Below are positions 34,136-42,676 of a stretch of 64,000 bases of DNA, piece after piece (the first letter of the stretch is position 1; each line of letters begins with the position of its first letter). This DNA comes from Paenibacillus_V sp046244365 (GTDB taxonomy: Bacteria > Bacillota > Bacilli > Paenibacillales > NBRC-103111): positions 4,650,001 to 4,714,000 of the forward strand of contig NZ_CP176395.1 of assembly GCF_046244365.1 (NCBI RefSeq). Reading direction: 5' to 3'. The notes under the pieces were generated by a model. That model was not told the origin of the DNA. It did not search any database and saw only the letters and a list, made by a program, of their open reading frames with translations. The position numbers were made by a program, and so were the translations under genes.

Positions 34136-34687
34136 TTATGCGTTCATTCCAAGCCCAGCCGGTTCATCCTCCACCACCGCAACGGCCCGAACCGGGGATC
34201 CGTCACCACAGACGATGCGTAGAGGAAATCCGTAAAACATAAAGTCGGTTCCGCCGGGAAGATGATCCAAACCCTGCAGCCCCGTATACGTCACAATGCC
34301 GATTCCCAACAACGCCCGCTCCAGTTCTTCAGATAGTTCGCCGCCGACGAACGGTGGTCGCAGCGCAGCGAGTCGCTCAAAGCATTCTAGCCCGACGGAA
34401 TCGACGAAAAACAGACCCCGGCCTTCCGGCCAAGTCGGGTCTTCGATCCGTGCTACGCGCGATGCTCCGAAAAATCGCTCCAACGGCAGCTCATCCAATG
34501 TCGAGGCACCGGGGTGCATATGTGAAGGCGCGTCCACGTGTGTTCCGGTATGGCTACCCATCGAAAGCTGCCGCAGCTCCCACGTGTGACACTCGTATGT
34601 GTGCGCTACCTTGACTTTTACCTCAGGATCGCCGGGATAAACGGGCATGCCGTCCGCAATCGGCAACGACAAATCGATCACTCTCAC
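34136..34687 (-). CDS. Cyclase-family (kynurenine-formamidase-like) metal hydrolase
   Basis: 183 residues; start GTG behind GGAGG. The family motif HxGTHxDxPxH is complete: GSHTGTHVDAPSHMHPGA (about residue 45). The N-terminal DLSLPIADGMPVYPGDPEV and the C-terminal GTDFMFYGFPLRIVCGDGSPVR are also standard. These enzymes use a metal pair to open amide or lactone rings; the tryptophan-pathway partners are not present, so the substrate is open. Monocistronic. Confidence 0.88.
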   Translation of the reverse strand: MRVIDLSLPIADGMPVYPGDPEVKVKVAHTYECHTWELRQLSMGSHTGTHVDAPSHMHPGASTLDELPLERFFGASRVARIEDPTWPEGRGLFFVDSVGLECFERLAALRPPFVGGELSEELERALLGIGIVTYTGLQGLDHLPGGTDFMFYGFPLRIVCGDGSPVRAVAVVEDEPAGLGMNA

Positions 34688-34841
34688 TCAGGCGCCTCCT
34701 TTCCTACAAGCTATTATCCAAATTTCACTTCAGTTTAACTTGAACTATCGTTTCCCGTCGTTCAAAGGAAATATTGCTCCCCTTCTCTTATTATATTATC
34801 TTATTAACGATTCATAAATTCGCTTTTTTGATTAGCCTGAA

Positions 34842-34875
34842 AAGACAGCCGATTGTTCTCGTCGGTTGTCTTTGG
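34842..34875 (+). repeat. Family-1 repeat, copy 12 (hairpin only)
   Basis: AAAAGACAGCCGATTGTTC and TCGGTTGTCTTT arms, closely matching the hairpin of copy 7; the box has decayed to GATTAGCCTG. It lies 5' of the cyclase gene. Confidence 0.45.
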
Positions 34876-34923
34876 TTTAGTCTATTGGCTCAAATATTAA
34901 GTATTGTTTTCGCTACATTTGCA

Positions 34924-35706
34924 CTAAGGCTTCCACAGAGTGGCTGCGATATAGCAGGACCCGCCCATCGCATCGTTGTAATAATAGACGGTTACAAGCG
35001 CTCCGTCCGGCCGTTCGACGGTGCGCGGATAGCCGATATCGTGGCTGCCGCCGTCGGAACGCAGAATGATTTCGTCTCCCCATGTCAGACCGTTGTCTTG
35101 ACTCAGCTTAGCCCGAATCCCGTACGGAGCGTTTCGGTAGCCGTAGATCATGCAAAGCCTGCCGTCCGACAGCCGGTTCAGCGTCGGTGGATTGCCGCCT
35201 TTGCCCGTATCTTCTATCGGACGATTCCTATAGCTCCATGTGCGGCCGTTGTCCTGCGAGCCGTACAGGTCGATCCAGTCCCGGCTCCCTTCGCCGGACT
35301 CGCCGCGGTAGCGGATCGCGACGAGCAAGTCCGTCACCGAAAGCCGGACACCGGCCGGCATGATATGGAACCCCTGCTCCGGCTCGGGACCGATCCACGC
35401 CAGAAATTCATGCATTTTGCCGTCATCCTCCGTCCGCGCGCAAAACACGCGGCTGCCCGTCTCCGTCCCTTCCCGCGTCGGAGCGGTCAGAAACAGCAGG
35501 CATTCCTCCGGGCCGGAAACGATATAATCGGTGTGGGCGGAAATGCCGAGCAGCCCCATCATCGGCAATTGATAAGGGCCCTGCCACGAATGGCAGCGAT
35601 CCGTCGATGTATAGAACCAGGAACGTGAGCCGCCGGTCAAATTCTGTCGTGCGAACATCATGGCGAAATTCGAATCGGCCAGATCTACCCCGCCCGGAAA
35701 AGGCAC
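34924..35706 (-). pseudogene. Sialidase-like BNR-repeat protein, N-terminally truncated
   Basis: 260 codons from a GTG at 35706 without a ribosome site. The frame continues upstream to a TGA near 35778 without a start. Two Asp-box motifs are clear, SQDNGRTW and SQDNGLTW, and a third degenerate one, STDRCHSWQG, marking a six-bladed sialidase-like propeller. Full-length relatives have 350-400 residues and an earlier R-x-P motif, which is missing. Probably a remnant of a glycan gene; compare the intact protein at 56743-58194. Confidence 0.6.
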
Positions 35707-35938
35707 GGGCTCGTTCGCATCGCCTGCTCCCCCCGCCTGCTTGTTCGTATGCTCGCCGCTTGGATTTCCCTTGCTAACGGCTCACTCTCCACCACTACTA
35801 TCACCGAGCTAAATTGCCGGACGGCAAGATCTATTTTAACAAAACCAACGCACACTTATCAAAATCCTCAGACTTTCCATACACGGCCTTTACGTCTCTG
35901 GCGGCCAGTCTAAATCTTTATGACCAGCCGACTTTTTA

Positions 35939-37123
35939 TTAGGGTTGCGCTTTTACAAGCGCTCCCTCTAAAGTCACGCCGAAAGAGATCGACTGCAAAT
36001 ATTTATGCTGCTTCGCCACGTACTCGTCGCCTTTGGGCACGATCTGATTTTTCTCGATGGCGAATGGCTGGAAGGACATCTCGATCCGCTCGCCGTCAAG
36101 CTTAAGATGAAGCAATCCCGTATCCGCCTTCGGACCGCGCACATAGTCGGGAAATAGAAAATTACCGATCGAATACGCGATCGGCTTGCCTTTGTAATAC
36201 TCGAATCCCTGCAGCACATGAACATGACTCCCCACGATCGCGTCCGCTCCCGCATCAATCATTTGGCGGGCGAACTCGCGCTGCCACACTTCCGGACGAT
36301 TGTTCATCTCCACACCCCAATGAATGTAAACCAGCACATAATCGGCATCCTTACGCTCGCGTTCGATCGCATCCAGCACCGGCTTCCGGTCGTAGGCCTG
36401 GGCGATACCCGGCTTATCCGCACCGGCAAACCAATCTCCCGTCGGGATGAAGCGCGAAAAGGCGAGAAATTTAATCTTTTTCTCCTTTATGTCAACGCTC
36501 TTTGCCGCATAGGCTTCTTTCGAATTTTTGCCGCCCCCTACATAGAGCAGTTCTGCTTTGTCGAGATTGTCGAGCGTGTCGAGGAAGCCTTTTTGCAGGT
36601 AGTCCATCGAGTGGTTGTTAGCGACCGATACCATATCGAAGCCTGCATTTTTCAGTCCGGCCAGTGATTCCGGGTTGGATTTGAAATTATAAATCTGATT
36701 TTTATCAAGATCCTTCTCAAGCGTAACAGCAGTCTCCAGGTTGACGAAGGCGTAGTCAGCCGCCATTACTTCATCCTTCACGTGAACAAACGGAAAATCG
36801 GCACCTTTCGCCGCTACGGCTTCCTTAACCGACAAGTCGAACATCGCATCGCCGGCGTAAACGATATCGATCGGCATTTCTTGCCGGATAGTTGGTGTTT
36901 CGGTTGGGGGCGAGGTAGGCTCCGGCTTCTCAGGAGAAGGCGTTGGCATCGGAGTAAGCGAAACGGCCTGCACATTCGGTTCGCTCGACGAGATCGGGTG
37001 CTCGGATACAGACGGATGAGCTTGTTCTTGCACCTGTATCGAAGAAATTCCAGATGACTGGCATCCGTAAAGCAAAACAGTCAGCATTGCAATAATCAGG
37101 CTGTTCGTTCGCGGTTTCGGCAC
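35939..37123 (-). CDS. CapA-family lipoprotein (poly-gamma-glutamate synthesis-type)
   Basis: 394 residues from GTG 37123, chosen for AAAGGAG eight bases upstream. Lipobox LLYGC near residue 20, so it is anchored outside the membrane. A Pro/Ser/Thr/Glu-rich linker follows, then the metallophosphoesterase-like CapA fold with VYAGDAMFD, FVNLETAVT, VSVANNHSMDYLQKG, VYIHWGVE and ADAIVGSHVHVLQG. Without the capB/capC genes nearby, a role in capsule synthesis is not certain; single CapA lipoproteins are common in Paenibacillus. Confidence 0.88.
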   Translation of the reverse strand: MPKPRTNSLIIAMLTVLLYGCQSSGISSIQVQEQAHPSVSEHPISSSEPNVQAVSLTPMPTPSPEKPEPTSPPTETPTIRQEMPIDIVYAGDAMFDLSVKEAVAAKGADFPFVHVKDEVMAADYAFVNLETAVTLEKDLDKNQIYNFKSNPESLAGLKNAGFDMVSVANNHSMDYLQKGFLDTLDNLDKAELLYVGGGKNSKEAYAAKSVDIKEKKIKFLAFSRFIPTGDWFAGADKPGIAQAYDRKPVLDAIERERKDADYVLVYIHWGVEMNNRPEVWQREFARQMIDAGADAIVGSHVHVLQGFEYYKGKPIAYSIGNFLFPDYVRGPKADTGLLHLKLDGERIEMSFQPFAIEKNQIVPKGDEYVAKQHKYLQSISFGVTLEGALVKAQP

Positions 37124-37329
37124 AGGCACAACTCCTTTGAAGGTGGCTATTCGACTATACGCACAAGAACTACTATATTTTAGCAATATTCACCTAAAAA
37201 TGGTGTCGAACCCGCGATGCCGAAAAATGAAAAACAGACCAAAAAAATAGGGATCCCCCTGTAAATGATACAATTTGTGTCGAAACTCTTAATCCGTTCG
37301 AGTAAATGGGCCATCCAGAGAAGATTGCC

Positions 37330-37413
37330 ATGAATAAATCATCGATGCGAAATCATATTCACAGCGAGCAAACACAGCCAGCTTCGCCGCCGAGAAAGAA
37401 GACGAACAACTAA
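37330..37413 (+). CDS. Possible 27-residue small protein
   Basis: ATG at 37330 preceded by GAGAAG; the peptide MNKSSMRNHIHSEQTQPASP PRKKTNN is basic and hydrophilic. An imperfect hairpin (GCAGCCCCTTC / GAAGAGGCCGC) follows at 37430-37452. Promoter-like sequence is weak. It may be real, but nothing confirms it. Confidence 0.3.
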   Translation: MNKSSMRNHIHSEQTQPASPPRKKTNN

Positions 37414-37504
37414 GCTCAAAAAGCAAAAGCAGCCCCTTCAAAGAGAAGAGGCCGCTTCCTTCATATTGGCAAAATTCGCGCGATTATTGGATTTAATTTC
37501 AACA

Positions 37505-37550
37505 AGTCTGCCCGTTAGCCCGTAAAAAAACCGCGCAGCGCGCGGACCTT
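37505..37550 (+). repeat. Family-1 repeat, copy 8
   Basis: TCTGCCCGTTAGCCCG, a run of A, and the hairpin CCGCGCAGCGCGCGG. It lies 5' of the CapA-like gene. Confidence 0.6.
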
Positions 37551-37660
37551 AATGAACGTATGGTCTTGTACACCATGCTTTTGTTCCAGACCTGCTAGAC
37601 TCCCTTTCAAAATGTACAACCCAGCGTCGGACCATCTTTATCATTGATACCTAATTCCGC

Positions 37661-39616
37661 TTAAAGCAGGTGCATCTTGGCTTCCACCTCGTCCCACGGC
37701 ACCGAGTAGCCAGCCCCCTTGGCGCAGAATATGGAGGAGGAGGTATAGAGAGAATCGGCTTCCTTGCGGTAGCCTATCCGTTCGATCACTTCCTCCGCAT
37801 TATGGCAGCGGTCGTAGCCGCTGAACATGCAACGGATGCTGCCTCGTCCATGCGTGAAGGAAGCGAGCTCGGTGCTGTAGTTCATAAAGGTCGACACGGG
37901 CACCCTTCCCGTAATGACCACATGGGTATCCATCGACTGCGGCGGCTCGAACTTACCTGAGGCACGCTGAATATCCGACAGCACCCTCCCCATCTCGTCT
38001 ATTCCCACCTTGATTTTGAAGTCGTAGTAGGGCTCCAGCAGTAAGTTGTTCGCTTTCTCCAGCCCCTGCCGTAGCGCGCGGAAGGCAGCCTCGCGGAAGT
38101 CGCCCCCATGCGTATGTTCGTTATGCGCGCCGCCTCTTAGCAATGTGATCTTCATGTCAGTGACCGGCTTGCCTGATAACAGCCCGTGATGCTCCCGTTC
38201 GTAGAGATGCGCCCGAATCAGATTCTGATAATTAAAACTTAGGTCATCTGGATGACATGCGCTGGCGAATTGGATTCCACTCCCCCGCTCCCCCGGTTCA
38301 AGCAGGAGGTGCACTTCCGCATAGTGCCTGAGTGGTTCGAAGTGTCCATATCCCGTCACAGCAGACTGGATCGTTTCTTTATATAAGATTTCCGGCTGGC
38401 TGAAAGAGATAACGAAACCGAATCGTTCTTTTACTACCTTTAGCAGAACTTCCAACTGGATCAGACCCATGACGCCAATGTGAATCTCCTGCAGGCTCTC
38501 TTCCCAGACGACATTCAGAGACGGGTCCTCCGCATGCAGCATGCGAAACTTTTCGAGCACTTGATGCACATGAAGTGAATCGTCGAATTGTACTTTCGAC
38601 TGCAATGTCGGTTCCGACTCGTAAGCCAACTTGTCTGAGTACAGCCCCAATCCTTGTCCGACCTCGGCCGCTGACAAGCCTGCGACCGCAAACAAATCGC
38701 CGGCTGCCACTTGATCCGCCGACTGATATTTAATGCCGTTAAATAATAGGATCCGTGTAATCTTCTCGTCGTATTGAAGCCCGCCATTCTCATAGCCAAG
38801 CTGCTCCCGGACCTTCAGGCTGCCGCTCAGCGCTTTGATGAACGTTAGCCTCACCCCGTTTGCATCGTGACGAATTTTATAAATTCTGCCCCCAAAAAGA
38901 TCGTTCTCGTCATAAGACGTTGTCGTCAGCAGGTGCAGTTGTTCCAAGAATTCAATAATGCCCGTATCCTGCAGCGCAGAGCCATAGGCGCAGGGGAAGA
39001 GACGGCCTTCTCGCACCATTTCCTGCAAGGCGTCCAACCAGAAGTTTTGATCATCCTTTCCCTCCAGGAACGCTTCTAGCAAAGACTCGTCCCGCTCAGC
39101 CATTACCTCCCGCAGCGCCCCAACGACGCTGCCATCAACAAAACTTTCCGTGATGGAACAGACATCCCCGGTCAAATGCCGGCGTATGTCCTCTTCGGTT
39201 CTTTTTGCATCCGCGCCGACCCGATCGATCTTGTTGATGAAGAAGAACGTCGGAACCCGATGTTTGCGCAACAGCTGCCAGACTGTCTCGGTATGGCCTT
39301 GGACACCTTCAACCGCGCTGACAATCACAATGGCGTAATCGATTACCTGAATCGCACGCTCCATCTCTGGGAAGAAATCGACGTGCCCAGGCGTATCGAT
39401 CAAATAGAAAACGTCGCCTTTATAGTCCATAACCGCCTGATCGGCGAACACCGTAATGCCCCTTTCCCGCTCGATGTCGTGGCTATCCAGGAAGGCATCT
39501 TTATGATCCACCCGCCCCCTCGAGCGAATGCTGTTCGTATGGTACAGCAACTGTTCCGCAAAAGTCGTCTTGCCTGCATCCACATGAGCAAACAAACCGA
39601 TCGTTAGTCGCTTCAT
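37661..39616 (-). CDS. Tet(M)-like ribosomal-protection GTPase
   Basis: 651 residues from ATG 39616, close to Tet(M) length (about 640). GTPase motifs: G1 AHVDAGKTT (about residue 10), G2/G3 ERGITV ... DTPGHVDF, and G4 INKIDR. The EF-G-like domains II-V follow, with a conserved ..LLRGGAHNEHTHGGDF region. Proteins of this group remove tetracycline from the ribosome, although the chromosomal branch is not always a true resistance gene. A frame stays open another 45 codons upstream to a GTG. The M-K-R-L-T-I-G-L-F start fits the family and has GAGGAAG upstream. Confidence 0.85.
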   Translation of the reverse strand: MKRLTIGLFAHVDAGKTTFAEQLLYHTNSIRSRGRVDHKDAFLDSHDIERERGITVFADQAVMDYKGDVFYLIDTPGHVDFFPEMERAIQVIDYAIVIVSAVEGVQGHTETVWQLLRKHRVPTFFFINKIDRVGADAKRTEEDIRRHLTGDVCSITESFVDGSVVGALREVMAERDESLLEAFLEGKDDQNFWLDALQEMVREGRLFPCAYGSALQDTGIIEFLEQLHLLTTTSYDENDLFGGRIYKIRHDANGVRLTFIKALSGSLKVREQLGYENGGLQYDEKITRILLFNGIKYQSADQVAAGDLFAVAGLSAAEVGQGLGLYSDKLAYESEPTLQSKVQFDDSLHVHQVLEKFRMLHAEDPSLNVVWEESLQEIHIGVMGLIQLEVLLKVVKERFGFVISFSQPEILYKETIQSAVTGYGHFEPLRHYAEVHLLLEPGERGSGIQFASACHPDDLSFNYQNLIRAHLYEREHHGLLSGKPVTDMKITLLRGGAHNEHTHGGDFREAAFRALRQGLEKANNLLLEPYYDFKIKVGIDEMGRVLSDIQRASGKFEPPQSMDTHVVITGRVPVSTFMNYSTELASFTHGRGSIRCMFSGYDRCHNAEEVIERIGYRKEADSLYTSSSIFCAKGAGYSVPWDEVEAKMHLL

Positions 39617-39630
39617 CGTATCCCACTTCC

Positions 39631-39642
39631 TCAGCTTCTCAT
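39631..39642 (-). promoter_or_regulatory. Micro-ORF Met-Arg-Ser-stop before the ribosomal-protection gene
   Basis: ATG AGA AGC TGA (39642-39631) lies eight bases after AGGAGA. Its stop TGA runs into GAGGAAG, the ribosome site of the GTPase gene 15 bases further on. A ribosome paused on this very short leader would sit on the next ribosome site. It may also be chance. Confidence 0.35.
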
Positions 39643-39779
39643 CTAAATTCTCTCCTATCATTAAAGCACATGAATCGGGAACATGAACAGAGATTATCCC
39701 CACTGCACTAGCACCCTCAAAACCAATTATGGGTATATTTGAATCACACACTCTCTCCAGATAAAATACAATCTACAAA

Positions 39780-39834
39780 TCTGCCTTTACTTCAATAACC
39801 AAAAAAGTGACCCACAGCAACGGGCTGTGGGCCT
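39780..39834 (+). repeat. Family-1 repeat, copy 9
   Basis: TCTGCCTTTACTTCAATAACC, a run of A, and CCCACAGC ... GCTGTGGG. It lies 5' of the GTPase gene. On the minus strand its hairpin and T-run would end transcripts from the right. Confidence 0.6.
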
Positions 39835-39991
39835 TAACACATTTACACAACTAACGTAACCGATAGAGTTCAATGACAATTTACAAGTCTTTGCTCTGGT
39901 TGTGTTTTCCAATCATACCCTTCACCCAGGATTGTTAATGTCATTAAATTTATCATTATTTTTTCATTTGTGATCCAAAAACTTTAGATAA

Positions 39992-42640
39992 TCATTCAAA
40001 ATGCAGTTCAATTTCAGCGTACCCGCCGAAGGTTTCCAGCCGTACGCTCTCCTCTTCCGGTAAATAGACGCCTCCTCCAGACAAACGGATTGCCCGTTTG
40101 CCTTCAGGATGCGGAAGCCGCAGCAGGACGGTTTCGGGTCCCCGCTCCGGGCTGCAGGCGATGCTCGCCGATAGGCGCCCGCCTTCGGATGTTACCCGCA
40201 AAGTGAAGCTGCCGAAATAGCTGCATACGTTCTGCAGCTCGATCCGCTTTCCTTGCTCCAGCCATTTGCGCGGAATACCCGGCAGCAGCTTGAGCGCTGG
40301 GCCTTCCTCCATAAACAGCATCCAGCGGGTTTGCATGAGAAACCAGCCTTCTTCGTGCGTTTTATGCGGACTGACCTGGTAATAGTGCTCCCAGAACGTA
40401 TACGTTTCTCGGTCGGCCAAACCGGCGAAGGTGTTATAATACGCCTTCAGAAACGGCTTCACCTCGCCGCGCTTCAAGTGAACCCAGGGATGCGTGCTGT
40501 AATAAGGCTGGCTAAACGCCACATTACGCGTAAACATCAGCTCGTTATGGTAATGGATAAGGTAATCCGCGGCGCGTTCACGCGGATCTATGACCTCCTG
40601 GAACAGCAGATACATCGGCCCAAGCATGGAATCCCGGCTCAGGAAAGAGCCGTGCGTGTACCAGTTTCCCCCTTCGGCATAGAGCGACAACGGGCCGCGA
40701 TATTCCGTCCAGGGCGGTGCGGTGGGAACCCATGTGCCGTCTCCGAGCGGAACGACCGGCGAGCGGGCTGCCGCTTCGTCGAACGAGGCGCGAATATCCG
40801 CTTTGAGCCTTTCCGCGTCGCCGCGTATTTGTCCGGCCAGCCCGGCGTCGAGATCCGCCATCATTTCCGCCAACCGGCTCATTCCTATATACGCATAGCC
40901 GCTCAGCATGAAGGAATGGAACGGGTCCTCAGGGTCGGCCGTCTTGCCCTCCAGCATGCCGTAGCCCCGTCCGCGCAAGCTTTCCGTTTCGTTGCGTTTT
41001 CGCCATTCCAGCAAATATTCGTAAGCTTTGAGCAGCTTCGGCTTGATCTCGCGAATCCAGTCCGCATCGCGAGTATACCGGTAATACTCCCCTATGCACC
41101 ATAGAAAGGCGCCGGTTTCCAGCATGTAGCCGCCGAAGTTTTGGATAAATCCGTTCTCATGCTGCTTATCCAGAAAAAAGCGCAATCCCCGCTTGGCCGT
41201 ATCGCTCCAGCCCATTGCATTCATAAATTGTATAATCGGCGAGCTTTCCGAGCCGATCGCCGTGTAGATGCCGATTGCCGGAACAAGCGTTCCCTTCGGC
41301 TCTTGTCCGTAAAAAACCAGATCCGTATGCAGCAAGCCCGCCCGGAGCATCTGCTCGATGCGAGGCTCCGGCAAACGGATTTGCGCGCCGCCCGACAGTT
41401 TACCTTCCCAGAATGCGCGGCAATCCTCGCAGCGCGTCTGAAAATGTTGCGCGATCAGCTTGAACGCCCGCTCGCGCGAAACAGGCTCATGCGGCAAGTA
41501 AAACTCGAAGCTGGCCTGCTCGCCGGGCATGATCAGAACGGCCGTCTCCTCCGCGCGAAGAGGCTGGCCGTTCAGCTTCGATACGCCGAACACGCGATCG
41601 GCGCCATACTGTGCGAATCCTGCATCGCCATCAAAGGTATAAGGGATGCCGCCGGCGTTGGGAACGATGTTCTTGAACCAGGCGTATCTCGGCACCGAAC
41701 CGGTATTTTCGGCCGTAATCCGGCAGTAGTAAACCGTTGTCTCAACCGCTTGTCCTTCCTCTTGCAGAAGCCGCGCTCTCTCCTTGGCTTGCGACTCCGT
41801 TAACATATGACCGAACCCGTAGCCGTCGGCGATCAGGTAGTGCGTTCCGTCTACGTTGTCGGGTACAAGCGGACGCGTTTCGTACGATACGAACGATACG
41901 GCTGTATAGACGATCTCGTCATCCGCAATGGTCGTATGGAGAATCGGCAGCGCGTTATCCTCCAGTCTGCGGACGATCCCGTCCGTACAGCCCATCCCCC
42001 GGCCTGCCATATAGTAGTAGCGAACCGGCTGGCCGACGTTTTCCGGCAAGCCCGCTTCGTTGGCGTGCTGTCGCGGCTGCACCCAGTCCCACTGCAGCGC
42101 CGAGCCGCCTACAGGCGGATTCCAGAAGTTATTGCTCGGCCTGCCGCGTACCTGGGATTCAAAGATTCTCGTATCCCTGCCGACCCCTTGCCAGATGGGA
42201 CAAGGCTGGTTTTTAGTCGCGGCGCTTGCCGCTTCGAACGACTCCTCCGGTTCCTCGGCGATCTTTTGCAAATTCGTCCGCAGTCCTCTCCGCCCGATAT
42301 CGGCTTCAATCTCCTCGTAGGAACGCAGATCGCCTGCGGCGGTTACCGCTACGCCAAAGTCCGGCATATAGATGGGATAAGCCGGATGGGCATCCTCCGC
42401 GAAAAAACTAAACGGAAGCGGACAATTGACGATGCTGACAAGCGGCTTGCCGCCGCCGGACGCCGGAAGCAGCTCAGCGGCCAGTTCCAAGGCCAATGGC
42501 CCTTCGCCATGACCGCTCCAGGAATCGCCCTCCGCAACCCCGCTCCCCTCTATCATCCGGCTGCCGCGCAGGCTGCCGTTCATGACTTCAATACGGCCCG
42601 CTGCGGGACCGCTTTTCCAAACTACTCTTATGCTTTTCAA
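39992..42640 (-). CDS. Large (alpha/alpha)6-barrel glycoside-hydrolase-like protein
   Basis: 882 residues; TTG start behind GGAAGGAAG. The first about 390 residues are beta-rich (N-terminal beta-sandwich), residues 400-760 look like a six-hairpin alpha-barrel (GAFLWCIGEYYRYTRDADWI, LKAYEYLLEWRKR, MLSGYAYIGMSRLAEM), and a C-terminal beta domain follows. There is no signal peptide, so it acts in the cytoplasm on the sugar imported by the adjacent transporter. The catalytic acids cannot be fixed. It resembles uncharacterised six-hairpin glycosidases rather than a family I can name. Last gene of the minus-strand uptake operon. Confidence 0.7.
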   Translation of the reverse strand: MKSIRVVWKSGPAAGRIEVMNGSLRGSRMIEGSGVAEGDSWSGHGEGPLALELAAELLPASGGGKPLVSIVNCPLPFSFFAEDAHPAYPIYMPDFGVAVTAAGDLRSYEEIEADIGRRGLRTNLQKIAEEPEESFEAASAATKNQPCPIWQGVGRDTRIFESQVRGRPSNNFWNPPVGGSALQWDWVQPRQHANEAGLPENVGQPVRYYYMAGRGMGCTDGIVRRLEDNALPILHTTIADDEIVYTAVSFVSYETRPLVPDNVDGTHYLIADGYGFGHMLTESQAKERARLLQEEGQAVETTVYYCRITAENTGSVPRYAWFKNIVPNAGGIPYTFDGDAGFAQYGADRVFGVSKLNGQPLRAEETAVLIMPGEQASFEFYLPHEPVSRERAFKLIAQHFQTRCEDCRAFWEGKLSGGAQIRLPEPRIEQMLRAGLLHTDLVFYGQEPKGTLVPAIGIYTAIGSESSPIIQFMNAMGWSDTAKRGLRFFLDKQHENGFIQNFGGYMLETGAFLWCIGEYYRYTRDADWIREIKPKLLKAYEYLLEWRKRNETESLRGRGYGMLEGKTADPEDPFHSFMLSGYAYIGMSRLAEMMADLDAGLAGQIRGDAERLKADIRASFDEAAARSPVVPLGDGTWVPTAPPWTEYRGPLSLYAEGGNWYTHGSFLSRDSMLGPMYLLFQEVIDPRERAADYLIHYHNELMFTRNVAFSQPYYSTHPWVHLKRGEVKPFLKAYYNTFAGLADRETYTFWEHYYQVSPHKTHEEGWFLMQTRWMLFMEEGPALKLLPGIPRKWLEQGKRIELQNVCSYFGSFTLRVTSEGGRLSASIACSPERGPETVLLRLPHPEGKRAIRLSGGGVYLPEEESVRLETFGGYAEIELHFE

Positions 42641-42676
42641 GCGGATACACTTCCTTCCTTAGCATGGGCGCTCCCG

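Noticed and set aside
34774..35628. 284-codon plus-strand ORF opposite the sialidase-like remnant
   Set aside because: The minus strand carries Asp-boxes in the same place; the plus frame shows no motif.
39617..39751. 45-residue N-terminal extension of the Tet(M)-like protein from a GTG at 39751
   Set aside because: The family starts at MKRLTIGLFAHVDAGKT; the extra segment matches nothing and overlaps the micro-ORF region.
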